Assembly (NCBI GenBank): GCA_963714065.1
Contig: OY970226.1
Span: 1,860,001 to 1,924,000, forward strand
Origin: JAZKID01 sp963714065
GTDB lineage: Bacteria > Pseudomonadota > Alphaproteobacteria > Rhizobiales > UBA4765
Direction: 5' to 3'
DNA: 64,000 nt
Position numbers and translations under genes: made by a program. Of the stretch, positions 1 through 7,766 are shown in pieces. The notes beneath the pieces were generated by a model that was not told the origin of the DNA, ran no database searches, and was given only the letters and a program-made list of their open reading frames with translations. The first letter of the stretch is position 1. Each line of letters opens with the position of its first letter.

Positions 1-710
1 CGCGTTTTGCCTCGCGCACCGGCCGTTTTCAATGGCTGAGTGCGCGCGAAATTGCGGTGCTCGAGCCCGATCTCGGCGACCGTTTTCCAAGAGCGCTCTA
101 TTATCCGGACGAGGCGCATCTCGACCCCAAGCTTGCCATGCAGGCGCTGGCCGATACGCTGAAAAAGCTCGATGTCACGATCCGCTTCGGCGTCAACGCG
201 CAGCAGAAGATTGCCGAGGGCGGCTGGATCGTCGACTGCCGCGGCATGGCGGCGCGCGACATGCTGCCGCATTTGCGCGGCGTGCGCGGCGAGATGATCG
301 TGGTGAAAACGCGCGACCTGAAATTCTCGCGCCCGCTGCGGTTGTTACATCCGCGTTTTCCGCTTTATGTCGTGCCGCGCGGGCAGGGCGTGTTCATGCT
401 GGGGGCGACGACGATCGAAAGCGAGTCGCGCGCGCGTATTTCCGCACGCTCCGCCATCGAGCTGCTGAATACGGCCTATGCGCTGCATCCGGCTTTCGCC
501 GAGGCGGAAATTATCGAGATGGGGGCGGATCTGCGCCCCGCTTTCCCGGACAACCTGCCGCATATCGAACAGCAGGGAAACCGGCTTTTCGTCAATGGGC
601 TTTACCGGCACGGCTTTCTCGCAGCACCCATCATGGCGCAGCGTGTGGTGCAGCTTATTCTGGAACAGGCGAAAAACGATGCGGATTTGTGTGAACGGGC
701 AATGGCATGA
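1..710 (+). CDS. thiO: Glycine oxidase ThiO, C-terminal part (5' end outside window)
   Basis: The frame is open from the first base, so only about the last 235 residues are present. The FAD-binding N-terminus is missing. ThiO oxidises glycine to iminoglycine (dehydroglycine) for thiazole formation in the cytoplasm. Visible features are a DAO-type substrate domain with a late RPAFPDNLPHIE stretch and a C-terminal GLYRHGFLAAPIMAQ segment, which resembles the family's flavin-contacting end. The gene overlaps thiS by 32 bases and heads the thiS-thiG-thiE-thiF series, which supports ThiO over other DAO-family oxidases. Confidence 0.85.
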   Translation, partial: RFASRTGRFQWLSAREIAVLEPDLGDRFPRALYYPDEAHLDPKLAMQALADTLKKLDVTIRFGVNAQQKIAEGGWIVDCRGMAARDMLPHLRGVRGEMIVVKTRDLKFSRPLRLLHPRFPLYVVPRGQGVFMLGATTIESESRARISARSAIELLNTAYALHPAFAEAEIIEMGADLRPAFPDNLPHIEQQGNRLFVNGLYRHGFLAAPIMAQRVVQLILEQAKNDADLCERAMA

Positions 711-876
711 AGTGAATGCGGGCGCGCTTGCAGGCGCGCTGCATGAACTCGGCTATGGGGAAGCGATTGTCGCAACGGCCGTCAACGGACGGTTCGTTGC
801 GGCGGATGCACGTGACGGTATTGCGCTTGGCGAGGGCGACAAGATCGAGATTGTCGCCCCCATGCAGGGTGGGTAA
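679..876 (+). CDS. thiS: Sulfur carrier protein ThiS
   Basis: A 65-residue ubiquitin-like protein ending in the diagnostic Gly-Gly (APMQGG). This terminus is adenylated by ThiF and converted to a thiocarboxylate that donates sulfur to ThiG. The start lies inside the end of thiO in another frame, which implies translational coupling. Length and the VNGRFV and DKIEIVAPMQGG blocks fit ThiS. Confidence 0.93.
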   Translation: MRICVNGQWHEVNAGALAGALHELGYGEAIVATAVNGRFVAADARDGIALGEGDKIEIVAPMQGG

Positions 877-885
877 GAATAAAGT

Positions 886-966
886 GTCATCCTGAGCGCA
901 GCGAAGGATCTCATTTGCGTCAGGATGACGAGACAAGGAGATTCTTCGGCTACGCCTCAGAATGAC
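886..966. repeat. Dispersed palindromic repeat, family A (GTCATCCTGAGCG type)
   Basis: An imperfect inverted repeat starting GTCATCCTGAGCGCAGCGAA and ending CCTCAGAATGAC, between thiS and thiG inside the operon. A related copy is at 20589-20656, and a partly related one at 6650-6744. It can fold in RNA and may affect thiS/thiG stoichiometry, but no function is shown. Confidence 0.7.
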
Positions 967-986
967 AATAGTTTAAGGGATGAATC

Positions 987-1763
987 ATGAAACTTTACGG
1001 CACCGATATTACTTCCCGTCTGCTGCTGGGCACGGCGCAATACCCGTCGCCCGCCATTCTAGCCGAAGCGGTGAAGATTTCGGCGACCGAGATCGTCACC
1101 GTCAGCTTGCGGCGCGAGGCGGCCGACCATCTTGCGGGCCAGGCGTTCTGGAACCTGATCCGCGAAATGAATGTGCGCGTGCTGCCGAATACGGCGGGCT
1201 GCTTTTCCGTCAAGGAAGCGCTGACCACGGCGCAAATGGCACGCGAAGTGTTCGGCACGACATGGATCAAGCTCGAAGTCATCAACGATGCCGACACGCT
1301 GGCGCCGAACCTGCCCGGCCTGCTTGAGGCGACGAAATTGCTGGTCGCGGAAGGGTTCCAGGTTTTTCCCTACACCACGGAAGATCTGAGCGTGGCCGAC
1401 AAGCTGCTCGAGCTTGGCTGCGAGGTGCTGATGCCCTGGGGCGCGCCGATCGGCTCAGCGCGCGGGCTGAACAATATTTTCGGCCTGAAAACCTTGCGCG
1501 CGCGCTATCCCGACACATTGATCCTGATCGATGCCGGTCTCGGCACGCCGTCTCATGCCGCAGCCGCCATGGAACTTGGTTTCGACGGCGTGCTTCTGAA
1601 CACGGCGGTGGCGAAAGCCGGCGACCCGGTGCTTATGGCGCGCGCCTTCGCGATTGCGGTTGCGGCGGGCAGGCTTGCCTATCAGGCAGGGCCGGTCGAG
1701 CCGCGCGATATGGCAGCGCCTTCGACGCCCGTGATGGGGCAGGCGCGCTTAAGCGAGCGATGA
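987..1763 (+). CDS. thiG: Thiazole synthase ThiG
   Basis: A 258-residue TIM-barrel enzyme. It condenses deoxyxylulose 5-phosphate, dehydroglycine and ThiS thiocarboxylate into thiazole phosphate. The N-terminal GTDITSRLLLGTAQYPSP block, the Schiff-base lysine in TTWIKLEVI (K95) and the late MELGFDGVLLNTAVAKAGDPV phosphate-binding region are family hallmarks. The start is preceded by AAGGGA. It is separated from thiS by a palindromic repeat and overlaps thiE by four bases. Confidence 0.96.
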   Translation: MKLYGTDITSRLLLGTAQYPSPAILAEAVKISATEIVTVSLRREAADHLAGQAFWNLIREMNVRVLPNTAGCFSVKEALTTAQMAREVFGTTWIKLEVINDADTLAPNLPGLLEATKLLVAEGFQVFPYTTEDLSVADKLLELGCEVLMPWGAPIGSARGLNNIFGLKTLRARYPDTLILIDAGLGTPSHAAAAMELGFDGVLLNTAVAKAGDPVLMARAFAIAVAAGRLAYQAGPVEPRDMAAPSTPVMGQARLSER

Positions 1764-2362
1764 AGCGCATCGAAAAATTCTATCCCCTTGCCGCCAGTAG
1801 CGTCTGGGTGCGCTGCCTTCTCGATGCCGGTGCGAAATTCATCCAGTTGCGTATCAAGGACAGGGATGAGGCCGAACTGCGCGACGAAATCCGCGCGGCG
1901 AAAAAATTATGCGATGCCGGAGGCGCGCAGCTTGTCGTCAACGATCACTGGCAACTTGCGCTGCAGGAGAATTGCGATTTCGTGCATCTCGGCCAGGAAG
2001 ATCTCGAAAATGCCGATCTGGGCGCACTGCGAAGCGCGAAAGTAAAATACGGCATCAGCACGCATTCGCAAGAGGAGCTTGCGCGTGCGCTGGCCTGCAA
2101 ACCCGCCTATATCGCGTTGGGGCCTATTTTTGAAACGAAATTGAAGCAGATGTCGTGGGAGCCGCAAGGTTTGGAAAAAATCGGCGAATGGAAAAACTTG
2201 ATCGGCGATCTGCCGCTGGTCGCCATCGGCGGCATCACGCTCGACCGCGCGCCCTTGTGTTTAAACGCTGGTGCGGACAGCGTTGCCGTGATCACCGATA
2301 TCGTGCAGGCGCAAGATCCGGAAGTGCGCGTAGCAGACTGGATCGAGAGGCTTGCCGCATGA
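1760..2362 (+). CDS. thiE: Thiamine-phosphate synthase ThiE
   Basis: A 200-residue TIM barrel joining HMP-pyrophosphate and thiazole phosphate to thiamine phosphate. Motifs in order are QLRIKD, LVVNDHW, VHLGQEDL, GISTHS, YIALGPIFETKLK and VAIGGIT followed by GADSVAVITDI. These carry the pyrophosphate and Mg contacts of the family. It begins within an ATGA overlap with thiG and ends in a four-base overlap with thiF. It is slightly short at the N-terminus for the family, but no upstream start is likely inside thiG. Confidence 0.93.
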   Translation: MKRIEKFYPLAASSVWVRCLLDAGAKFIQLRIKDRDEAELRDEIRAAKKLCDAGGAQLVVNDHWQLALQENCDFVHLGQEDLENADLGALRSAKVKYGISTHSQEELARALACKPAYIALGPIFETKLKQMSWEPQGLEKIGEWKNLIGDLPLVAIGGITLDRAPLCLNAGADSVAVITDIVQAQDPEVRVADWIERLAA

Positions 2363-3345
2363 GCCGTTATCAGCGCCAGATCCAGGTGTCGGAAATCGGT
2401 GAGGCGGGGCAGCAGCGCCTTGCGAAGGCGAACGTGCTTGTCGTGGGTGCCGGCGGGCTCGGCTGCCCGGTGCTCGCAACGCTTGCGGGGGCGGGCGTGG
2501 GGCGGCTCGTGATTATCGATCATGATCGCATCGAGGCAAGCAATCTTCATCGCCAGCCGCTTTATACCATGGGCGATGTTGGCCGCCTGAAGGCGGAAGC
2601 CGCGCGTGAGCGCCTGCTTGCCTATAATCCCGAAATCGAAATCGACATTCACGCCGAGAAACTAACGCCGCAAAATGCGGCTGCATTCGTGCGGGACTGC
2701 GATCTTGCCATCGACGCTGCCGACAGTTTCGCCGTCACCTATACGTTGAGCGATGCCTGCATGGTGCAGAAAAAACATCTTGTCAGCGCCTCCGTGCTCG
2801 GGCTTTCCGGTTATGCGGGTCTGTTCTGCGGGAATGGGCCGAGCTATCGCGCCGTTTTCCCGGACATGCCCGCGCAGGCGGGCAGTTGCGCCACGGCGGG
2901 CGTGATCGGCTCCGCCGTTGCAATTTTGGGAAGTCTGCAGGCGCATCTCGCACTGCACACATTATTGCAGCTTGCGCCGCCGCGCTATCAGCTCATCAGT
3001 TTCGACGGTAAGGCCCTGGGCCTTGATGCGTTCGATTTTTCGCAAGCAGCCGAGCCTTTGCAGATCATGCCGTTTATTGCACCTTCACAGGTGACAGCTG
3101 AGGACATTGTGGTCGACCTGCGCAGCCTACAGGAAACGCCGGAAAATCCCTTCGCAAAATCCTTGCGCATCCTGCCGCATGAAATCGAGGCGAAAGCAGC
3201 CGCATTTACATCGGGCGCGCGGGTCGTTCTGTGCTGCCGCAGCGGTATCCGCTCGGCGCAGGCGGCGCGGAAATTGCAGGCGCTGGGCGTGGAAAATGTG
3301 GCGCTGGTAGCATTAGGCGATGTGAATAACGGCGCTGCATCTTGA
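2359..3345 (+). CDS. thiF: ThiF/MoeB-family adenylyltransferase with C-terminal rhodanese domain
   Basis: A 328-residue E1-like enzyme. The N-terminal region has the nucleotide loop GAGGLGCPVLATLAGAG and the DHDRIEASNLHRQ segment typical of ThiF, MoeB and HesA. Residues from about 245 form a rhodanese-like domain with a CCRSGIRS active-site loop, so adenylation and sulfur transfer to ThiS may lie in one chain. Only GSCATAGVIG is visible of the usual four zinc cysteines; the first pair reads PSYRAVF. Position in the thi operon favours ThiF over MoeB. The start is the ATGA overlap with thiE. Confidence 0.88.
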   Translation: MSRYQRQIQVSEIGEAGQQRLAKANVLVVGAGGLGCPVLATLAGAGVGRLVIIDHDRIEASNLHRQPLYTMGDVGRLKAEAARERLLAYNPEIEIDIHAEKLTPQNAAAFVRDCDLAIDAADSFAVTYTLSDACMVQKKHLVSASVLGLSGYAGLFCGNGPSYRAVFPDMPAQAGSCATAGVIGSAVAILGSLQAHLALHTLLQLAPPRYQLISFDGKALGLDAFDFSQAAEPLQIMPFIAPSQVTAEDIVVDLRSLQETPENPFAKSLRILPHEIEAKAAAFTSGARVVLCCRSGIRSAQAARKLQALGVENVALVALGDVNNGAAS

Positions 3346-3379
3346 TTTAGGCGGCAACCACTGCAAAAAGATAGGTATC

Positions 3380-4300
3380 TTGCACCGTCACGAGACATAT
3401 AGAGGCATTCTGCTGCGAATTTGCGGCACGCTGTTTTTCAGCCTGATGGGCGTGCTGATCAAGAAGGTCGGCACCGCCTATCCGACCGGCGAAGTCGTGT
3501 TCGCGCGCTCGATTTTCTCGACCATTCCCGTCTTTGCCATGCTGGTGGCGCGCGGCGAATTTCTGGAAGGCATCAAGACAAAAAACCCGATGATGCATTT
3601 GTCGCGCGTGAGCGCCGGCGTGGTCGGCATGTTTTGCGGTTTCGGTGCGCTCCGCTTCCTGCCGCTGCCCGATGTCACCGCCATCGGTTTTGCCGCTCCC
3701 CTGTTTACGGTCGTCTTCTCCGTCTTCCTGCTGAAGGAAAAAGTGCGTTATTATCGCTGGCTTGCGGTCGGCGCCGGTTTTTTCGGTGTGGGCATGATTT
3801 TCAGCCCGCATATTTTCAACAGCGTGAAAGGGTTGGAGAGCGCCAGTACTCTGCTCGGCGCATCGATTGCGCTGATCGGTGCCCTGTTTGCAGCCTTGGC
3901 CATGATCAGCGTGCGCAGGCTGGCGAAGGTCGAAAAAACCTCGGTGATCGTGTTTTATTTCGCCGTCGGCTCGGCCTCGATGGCGCTGTTGAGCGCGCCG
4001 CTCGGCTGGACGCTGCCTACGCCCGCCGACGGTGCGCTGCTGGTGAGCATCGGCCTCTCCGGCGGCATCGGGCAGATCCTGCTCACGCAAAGCTATCGCT
4101 ATGCGGAAGCCTCCGTCGTCGCGCCCTTCGATTACGCGACCCTGTTATGGGCGATTATTTTCGGCTGGATCTTTTTCGCCGATATGCCGACATGGCCGAT
4201 GCTGGCGGGCGCGGCCTTGGTGATCGCAGCGGGGATCTATGTCATCTGGCGCGAGCACGGCGAAATCACGGCGATGCAGGAGGCCGCGGTCAAGACATGA
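3380..4300 (+). CDS. EamA/DMT-family membrane transporter in the thi operon
   Basis: A 306-residue, roughly ten-helix drug/metabolite transporter. Two repeated EamA halves are visible: LFFSLMGVLIKK through LLKEKVRYYRWLAVGAGFFGVGM, then SIALIGALFAALAMISVRRL through AGAALVIAAGIYVI. It starts with TTG at 3380 behind an AAAAAGATAGG stretch; a later start is possible. It lies 34 bases after thiF and overlaps thiD by four bases, so it is probably cotranscribed with thiamine genes. Transport of a thiamine precursor is an inference from position only. Confidence 0.85.
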   Translation: MHRHETYRGILLRICGTLFFSLMGVLIKKVGTAYPTGEVVFARSIFSTIPVFAMLVARGEFLEGIKTKNPMMHLSRVSAGVVGMFCGFGALRFLPLPDVTAIGFAAPLFTVVFSVFLLKEKVRYYRWLAVGAGFFGVGMIFSPHIFNSVKGLESASTLLGASIALIGALFAALAMISVRRLAKVEKTSVIVFYFAVGSASMALLSAPLGWTLPTPADGALLVSIGLSGGIGQILLTQSYRYAEASVVAPFDYATLLWAIIFGWIFFADMPTWPMLAGAALVIAAGIYVIWREHGEITAMQEAAVKT

Positions 4301-5109
4301 TCGCGCAGGCGCTCACCATTGCTGGTTCGGACAGCTCGGGCGGCGCGGGCATTCAGGCGGACCTGAAAACTTTTTCCGCGCTCGGCGTATATGGCGCAAG
4401 CGCCATTACCTCGCTGACCGCGCAGAATACGCAGGGCGTGCAGGGCGTTTTTCCCGTGCCGCCGGATTTCGTGGCGGCGCAGATTGCCTCCGTGCTGACG
4501 GATCTGAACATCGGCGCGATCAAGACCGGCATGCTGGCGAATGCGGCCATTATTAGAGCCGTGATCGATGCGCTTGCCGGTTATCGCGAAATTCCGCTGA
4601 TCGTCGACCCGGTAATGGTGTCGCAGTCGGGCCACGATCTGCTGGAGCAGGAAGCTTTGATTGTGCTGCGCGAAAGACTTCTTCCGCGCGCGACGCTTCT
4701 CACGCCCAATCTGCATGAGGCGGCAAAACTGCTGCAAACATCCATTGCGGAAAACGAAGACGATATGATTTCGCAGGCGCGTGGGTTGCTCAAGCTTGGC
4801 GCGCAGGCCGTTCTTGTGAAGGGCGGGCATGCCGAGGGCGAGGAAAGCGTCGATATTTTCGTGCAGAACGAGCAGATCGCACGCTTTCCGGCAAAACGCA
4901 TCGAGACACGCCACACGCATGGCACGGGCTGCTCGCTGGCGGCGGCGATTGCGGCTTATGTCGCGCGCGGCGTGCCGCTGATCGATGCGGTGGGCAAAGC
5001 GAAAACATGGTTAAGCGGCGCGATTGCTGTGGCCGGAGAATTGAAGATAGGACAAGGCTCTGGCCCGGTGCATCATTTTCATGAGTTGTGGCGCGATAAA
5101 ATTTGGTAG
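4297..5109 (+). CDS. thiD: Hydroxymethylpyrimidine (phospho)kinase ThiD
   Basis: A 270-residue ribokinase-fold enzyme that phosphorylates HMP and HMP-phosphate before coupling by ThiE. The N-terminal GSDSSGGAGIQADLKTFSA block, the VDPVMVSQSG segment, LVKGGHA and the catalytic HGTGCSLAAAIAA anion hole are all present. It starts in an ATGA overlap with the transporter gene and is the last gene of the operon. The thiC pyrimidine synthase is not in this window. Confidence 0.95.
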   Translation: MIAQALTIAGSDSSGGAGIQADLKTFSALGVYGASAITSLTAQNTQGVQGVFPVPPDFVAAQIASVLTDLNIGAIKTGMLANAAIIRAVIDALAGYREIPLIVDPVMVSQSGHDLLEQEALIVLRERLLPRATLLTPNLHEAAKLLQTSIAENEDDMISQARGLLKLGAQAVLVKGGHAEGEESVDIFVQNEQIARFPAKRIETRHTHGTGCSLAAAIAAYVARGVPLIDAVGKAKTWLSGAIAVAGELKIGQGSGPVHHFHELWRDKIW

Positions 5110-5137
5110 CCATGAGGGTTTTGACTCCAACGTCTAG

Positions 5138-5243
5138 TGTCATCCCCGGCGAGGTGCATTAGCGCCGAGGGAAGGGGATCCATACAATCTTTAGATTCCC
5201 TTCCCCTCGCCAATGTTTCACATTGGCTCGGCCGGGAATGACA
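5138..5243. repeat. Dispersed palindromic repeat, family B
   Basis: About 106 bases running from TGTCATCCCCGGCGAGG to CTCGGCCGGGAATGACA, with an inner GGAAGGGGATCC / GATTCCCTTCCCCTCG pair. The nested inverted repeats give a long hairpin on either strand. Copies with the same arms are at 27280-27395 and 63766-63871. The loop beside the outer arm differs in each copy. Confidence 0.85.
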
Positions 5244-5330
5244 ATAAATTGCAACCTATGATGAAAATTTTAGTCAAACTGAATCGGTTTTCTGAAGGAT
5301 TTTTATACGTTCGGCCGCTTTAATGGTAGT

Positions 5331-5714
5331 ATGACAAATTCAGGTTCAGTTTCATCTTCCACAAATTCGGATGCAAATGCCCAGCGTGTTAACACCGAAA
5401 CGAGCTGGAATGCGGCTTTGCAGTCTCCCCAGACTGAGATTATTAAAAACCCTCCTCAAGATAAAAAAAACGAAATTGCGAAGCTTGAAGAGCAATGTGA
5501 GAAGCTTGATGAAGAGATAAAATATCTTGGCGACCTAGATCCTAAAAGACTTACGAAAAAGGAAGAAGTAAATAAATTAAGGGATCAGATCAATTATATT
5601 AGAGAACCATATTGGCGCTATTTGCAGATAACTTATCTGCCTACTTTGAAAGAAGTCAAAGACTACTGGGGATCAGTTCTTACATTTGAGCGGAACGATC
5701 CGAAAAAGAAATAA
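5331..5714 (+). CDS. AT-rich orphan protein, coiled-coil type
   Basis: A 127-residue protein I do not recognise. Residues 1-45 are Ser/Asn/Thr-rich and look disordered. Residues 46-85 (KNEIAKLEEQCEKLDEEIK) are charged and heptad-like, so probably coiled coil. The C-terminus is aromatic, then lysine-rich. No signal peptide or membrane segment is visible. Base composition is clearly richer in A/T than the neighbouring thi and FAH genes, which suggests foreign origin. The ATG at 5331 has only a weak upstream ribosome site. Confidence 0.55.
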   Translation: MTNSGSVSSSTNSDANAQRVNTETSWNAALQSPQTEIIKNPPQDKKNEIAKLEEQCEKLDEEIKYLGDLDPKRLTKKEEVNKLRDQINYIREPYWRYLQITYLPTLKEVKDYWGSVLTFERNDPKKK

Positions 5715-5717
5715 AAG

Positions 5718-6575
5718 CTAATCAATCCACGCCAGGATTTTTTGCTCCTGCGCGCCTAATCCTTCGATACAGAGCTTCAACCTGTCGCCTTTTCTGAGAT
5801 AAGTTTGCGGCTCCATGTCGTGGCCACTGCCGAAAGGCGAGCCGGTGGTAATGATATCGCCGGGCTCCAGCGCCATATGGCGCGAGATATATGAAATCAG
5901 TTGCGGCACGCGATGCAGCATGGCCGATGTCGAGCTTGCCTGCACGCGCTTGCCGTTCAGCTCCGCCCAGATCGGCAGCGTGTGCGGGTCCTGGATCTCG
6001 TCCGGCGTCACCAGCCATGGGCCGAGTGGGCCGAAAGTGGGCGCACTTTTCGCTTTCACGAGTTGTCCCGTACCATTGATCTGCTCGCCGCGTTCGGTGA
6101 TGTCGTTGCAGATGCAATAGCCCGCGACAAAATCATAGGCCTGCTCTTCGCGGATATGCGCGCCGCGCCGGCCGATGACGACAGCAAGCTCCACTTCCCA
6201 GTCGGTTTTCGGCGAGCCTTTCGGCAACATGACGGGATCGTGCGCGCCCATCAGGCAGGAGGGCGCCTTGTTGAACAGGATGGGCGCCGTGCACGGCTTT
6301 GCCACTTCGCCTTCCGTGTCCGCAGCCGTGCGCGGATAATTGCCCTCGACGCCGATGAAATTGCGCGTGCCGCCGACACAGGCGCCGAAGCGCACCGCGC
6401 CGTCGATCTTCGGCAACATTTCGACATCGAGCTTGCGGATCATATCCAGCATATCGGCGGACAGGCCGTGGCCGGCAAGATCGGGCACAAGATGCGAAAT
6501 GTCGCGCAGATACCCGTCTTCGTCGATCAGGCCGGGCCGCTCGCCGCCATAGGAACCGAAACGCACGAGTTTCAA
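5718..6575 (-). CDS. Fumarylacetoacetate hydrolase (FAH) family protein
   Basis: A 285-residue protein with an N-terminal MKLVRFGSYGGERPGLID block and a FAH catalytic core: NFIGVEGNY, the metal-binding DWEVELAVVIGRRG, GYCICNDITERGEQ, KSAPTFGPLGPWLVTPDEI and ITTGSPFGSGH. Members hydrolyse or decarboxylate beta-diketo acids or hydrate 2-keto-4-pentenoate using Mg. The substrate cannot be read from sequence. It is monocistronic, with a palindromic repeat before its start and the AT-rich orphan converging 3 bases away. Confidence 0.88.
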   Translation of the reverse strand: MKLVRFGSYGGERPGLIDEDGYLRDISHLVPDLAGHGLSADMLDMIRKLDVEMLPKIDGAVRFGACVGGTRNFIGVEGNYPRTAADTEGEVAKPCTAPILFNKAPSCLMGAHDPVMLPKGSPKTDWEVELAVVIGRRGAHIREEQAYDFVAGYCICNDITERGEQINGTGQLVKAKSAPTFGPLGPWLVTPDEIQDPHTLPIWAELNGKRVQASSTSAMLHRVPQLISYISRHMALEPGDIITTGSPFGSGHDMEPQTYLRKGDRLKLCIEGLGAQEQKILAWID

Positions 6576-6593
6576 TTTGGATCTCCGTTGAAT

Positions 6594-6643
6594 GTCATGC
6601 CCGCGTAGGCGGGCATCTAGATCCCCGCTTTCGCGGGGATGAC
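6594..6643. repeat. Dispersed palindromic repeat, family C
   Basis: Two short hairpins, GCCCGCGTAGGCGGGC and CCCCGCTTTCGCGGGG, between outer GTCAT and GATGAC ends. This is the most frequent repeat type here. Other members are at 47189, 51819, 56034, 57339 and 58190, and its right hairpin recurs at the end of the 63362 repeat. Confidence 0.8.
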
Positions 6644-6649
6644 AATTTA

Positions 6650-6744
6650 AGATTCTTCGCTCCCGCCTTCGCTCTTGCGAGCTTCGGCGGGCTTGTATTC
6701 TAAGCCCTGCGTAGCTTTAGCGAAGCAGGGTCGCTCAGAATGAC
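6650..6744. repeat. Dispersed palindromic repeat, composite type
   Basis: It begins AGATTCTTCGC and ends GGTCGCTCAGAATGAC, with an internal CCCGCCTTCG / GAGCTTCGGCGGG pair and CCCTGCG...CGAAGCAGGG. It lies directly beside the family C repeat upstream of the FAH gene. Similar internal arms recur in the 63362-63504 repeat. Confidence 0.65.
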
Positions 6745-6765
6745 AATCATAATTGTAGTAAGAGT

Positions 6766-7689
6766 TTAGCTGAAAAGCGCAAGCTTTTCTTCGAAGCTGT
6801 AATCGGCGAGGTTGAAGCCCGTGGGATCGCGGCCTTCGGAAGACATTTTCAGGCCGGACTCGCCTTCTTCCACCGGCCACTCGCTCGCAAGTGCCGCCTG
6901 GATTTGCGGCAGGGATTGCGGCGGCGCTTTCACGGCTTTTTTCTCCTCCGCCGGGCGCGGATAATAATCCGTGGGCGATGCGACATCCGGAATATCGAGG
7001 AAAACGGGCTCGCCGTCGTCCTTGCCCAGCAGGCGGTCGACGGTTTCCTGCGCGAGTTCCTCTTCCTGCCGGGCGGGGCGCGGGAGAGGCTTCGGTTCTT
7101 TTGCCGCGCCATGCGCAAAGCTGCTCACCATTGCGGCAAGGCTAACGATGCGTTCTTCGAGATAGAGGATGGTGTCGACGACCTTGGCGACGCGCCGCCC
7201 GGTCATTTCCTGCAGCGAGCAGGCGACATAAATATTCGTCGCGTTGCGGTCGAGCTTGTCGCAGAGATCCATGCCAGCGCCTGTCTCGCGCAGCGCCCAT
7301 GCGGCTTCCTGCACTTCCTCGGCGGCGGCGAGGATCTGCTGCGTTGCCTGCTCGGTCGAGTTTATGACGGTGGCAAGATCGTTATTGGCGCGGCCGACGC
7401 GGCCCGCCGCTTCCGTCTCGTGCCGCAGTTTCGAAAGATTGTCGTAGAGGCGGCCGATGGCGGCACCCATATCGTCCACATCGCGCGAGAGATTATTGTC
7501 GGGCGGCAGGATGACGCCGGAGAGCACATTTTCGAGCTTGGTAACGGCATCGAGAACGCTGATCGTGTCGGAAGCGCGATTGCGGCGCGCATATTCGTTC
7601 AAAAACCAGCGCCCGCGCGCCGTTTCCATGACGGCTGCGGCAATGGTCTCGTAATCTTCGTCCTTCATACTGGGTGGCAGGGATGACAT
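6766..7689 (-). CDS. CheZ-like protein phosphatase, divergent
   Basis: A 307-residue protein. The central part from about 95 to 210 looks like the long helical hairpin of CheZ, ending in CSLQEMTGRRVAKVVDTILYLEERI. In enterobacterial CheZ the matching motif is QDLTGQ, with Asp and Gln as catalytic residues. Here these positions are Glu and Arg, so phosphatase chemistry is doubtful or altered. The C-terminal 70 residues are acidic and low-complexity and may bind CheY. Start at 7689 was chosen because the upstream frame runs into the preceding gene; ATG at 7668 is an alternative. Confidence 0.65.
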   Translation of the reverse strand: MSSLPPSMKDEDYETIAAAVMETARGRWFLNEYARRNRASDTISVLDAVTKLENVLSGVILPPDNNLSRDVDDMGAAIGRLYDNLSKLRHETEAAGRVGRANNDLATVINSTEQATQQILAAAEEVQEAAWALRETGAGMDLCDKLDRNATNIYVACSLQEMTGRRVAKVVDTILYLEERIVSLAAMVSSFAHGAAKEPKPLPRPARQEEELAQETVDRLLGKDDGEPVFLDIPDVASPTDYYPRPAEEKKAVKAPPQSLPQIQAALASEWPVEEGESGLKMSSEGRDPTGFNLADYSFEEKLALFS

Positions 7690-7766
7690 GCAATTCGCCC
7701 GTAAAATCGAGGCTTCATTTTCCCGGGAATCCGTTAACAAACCGGTAATAAGTGTAAAGGAATTGG

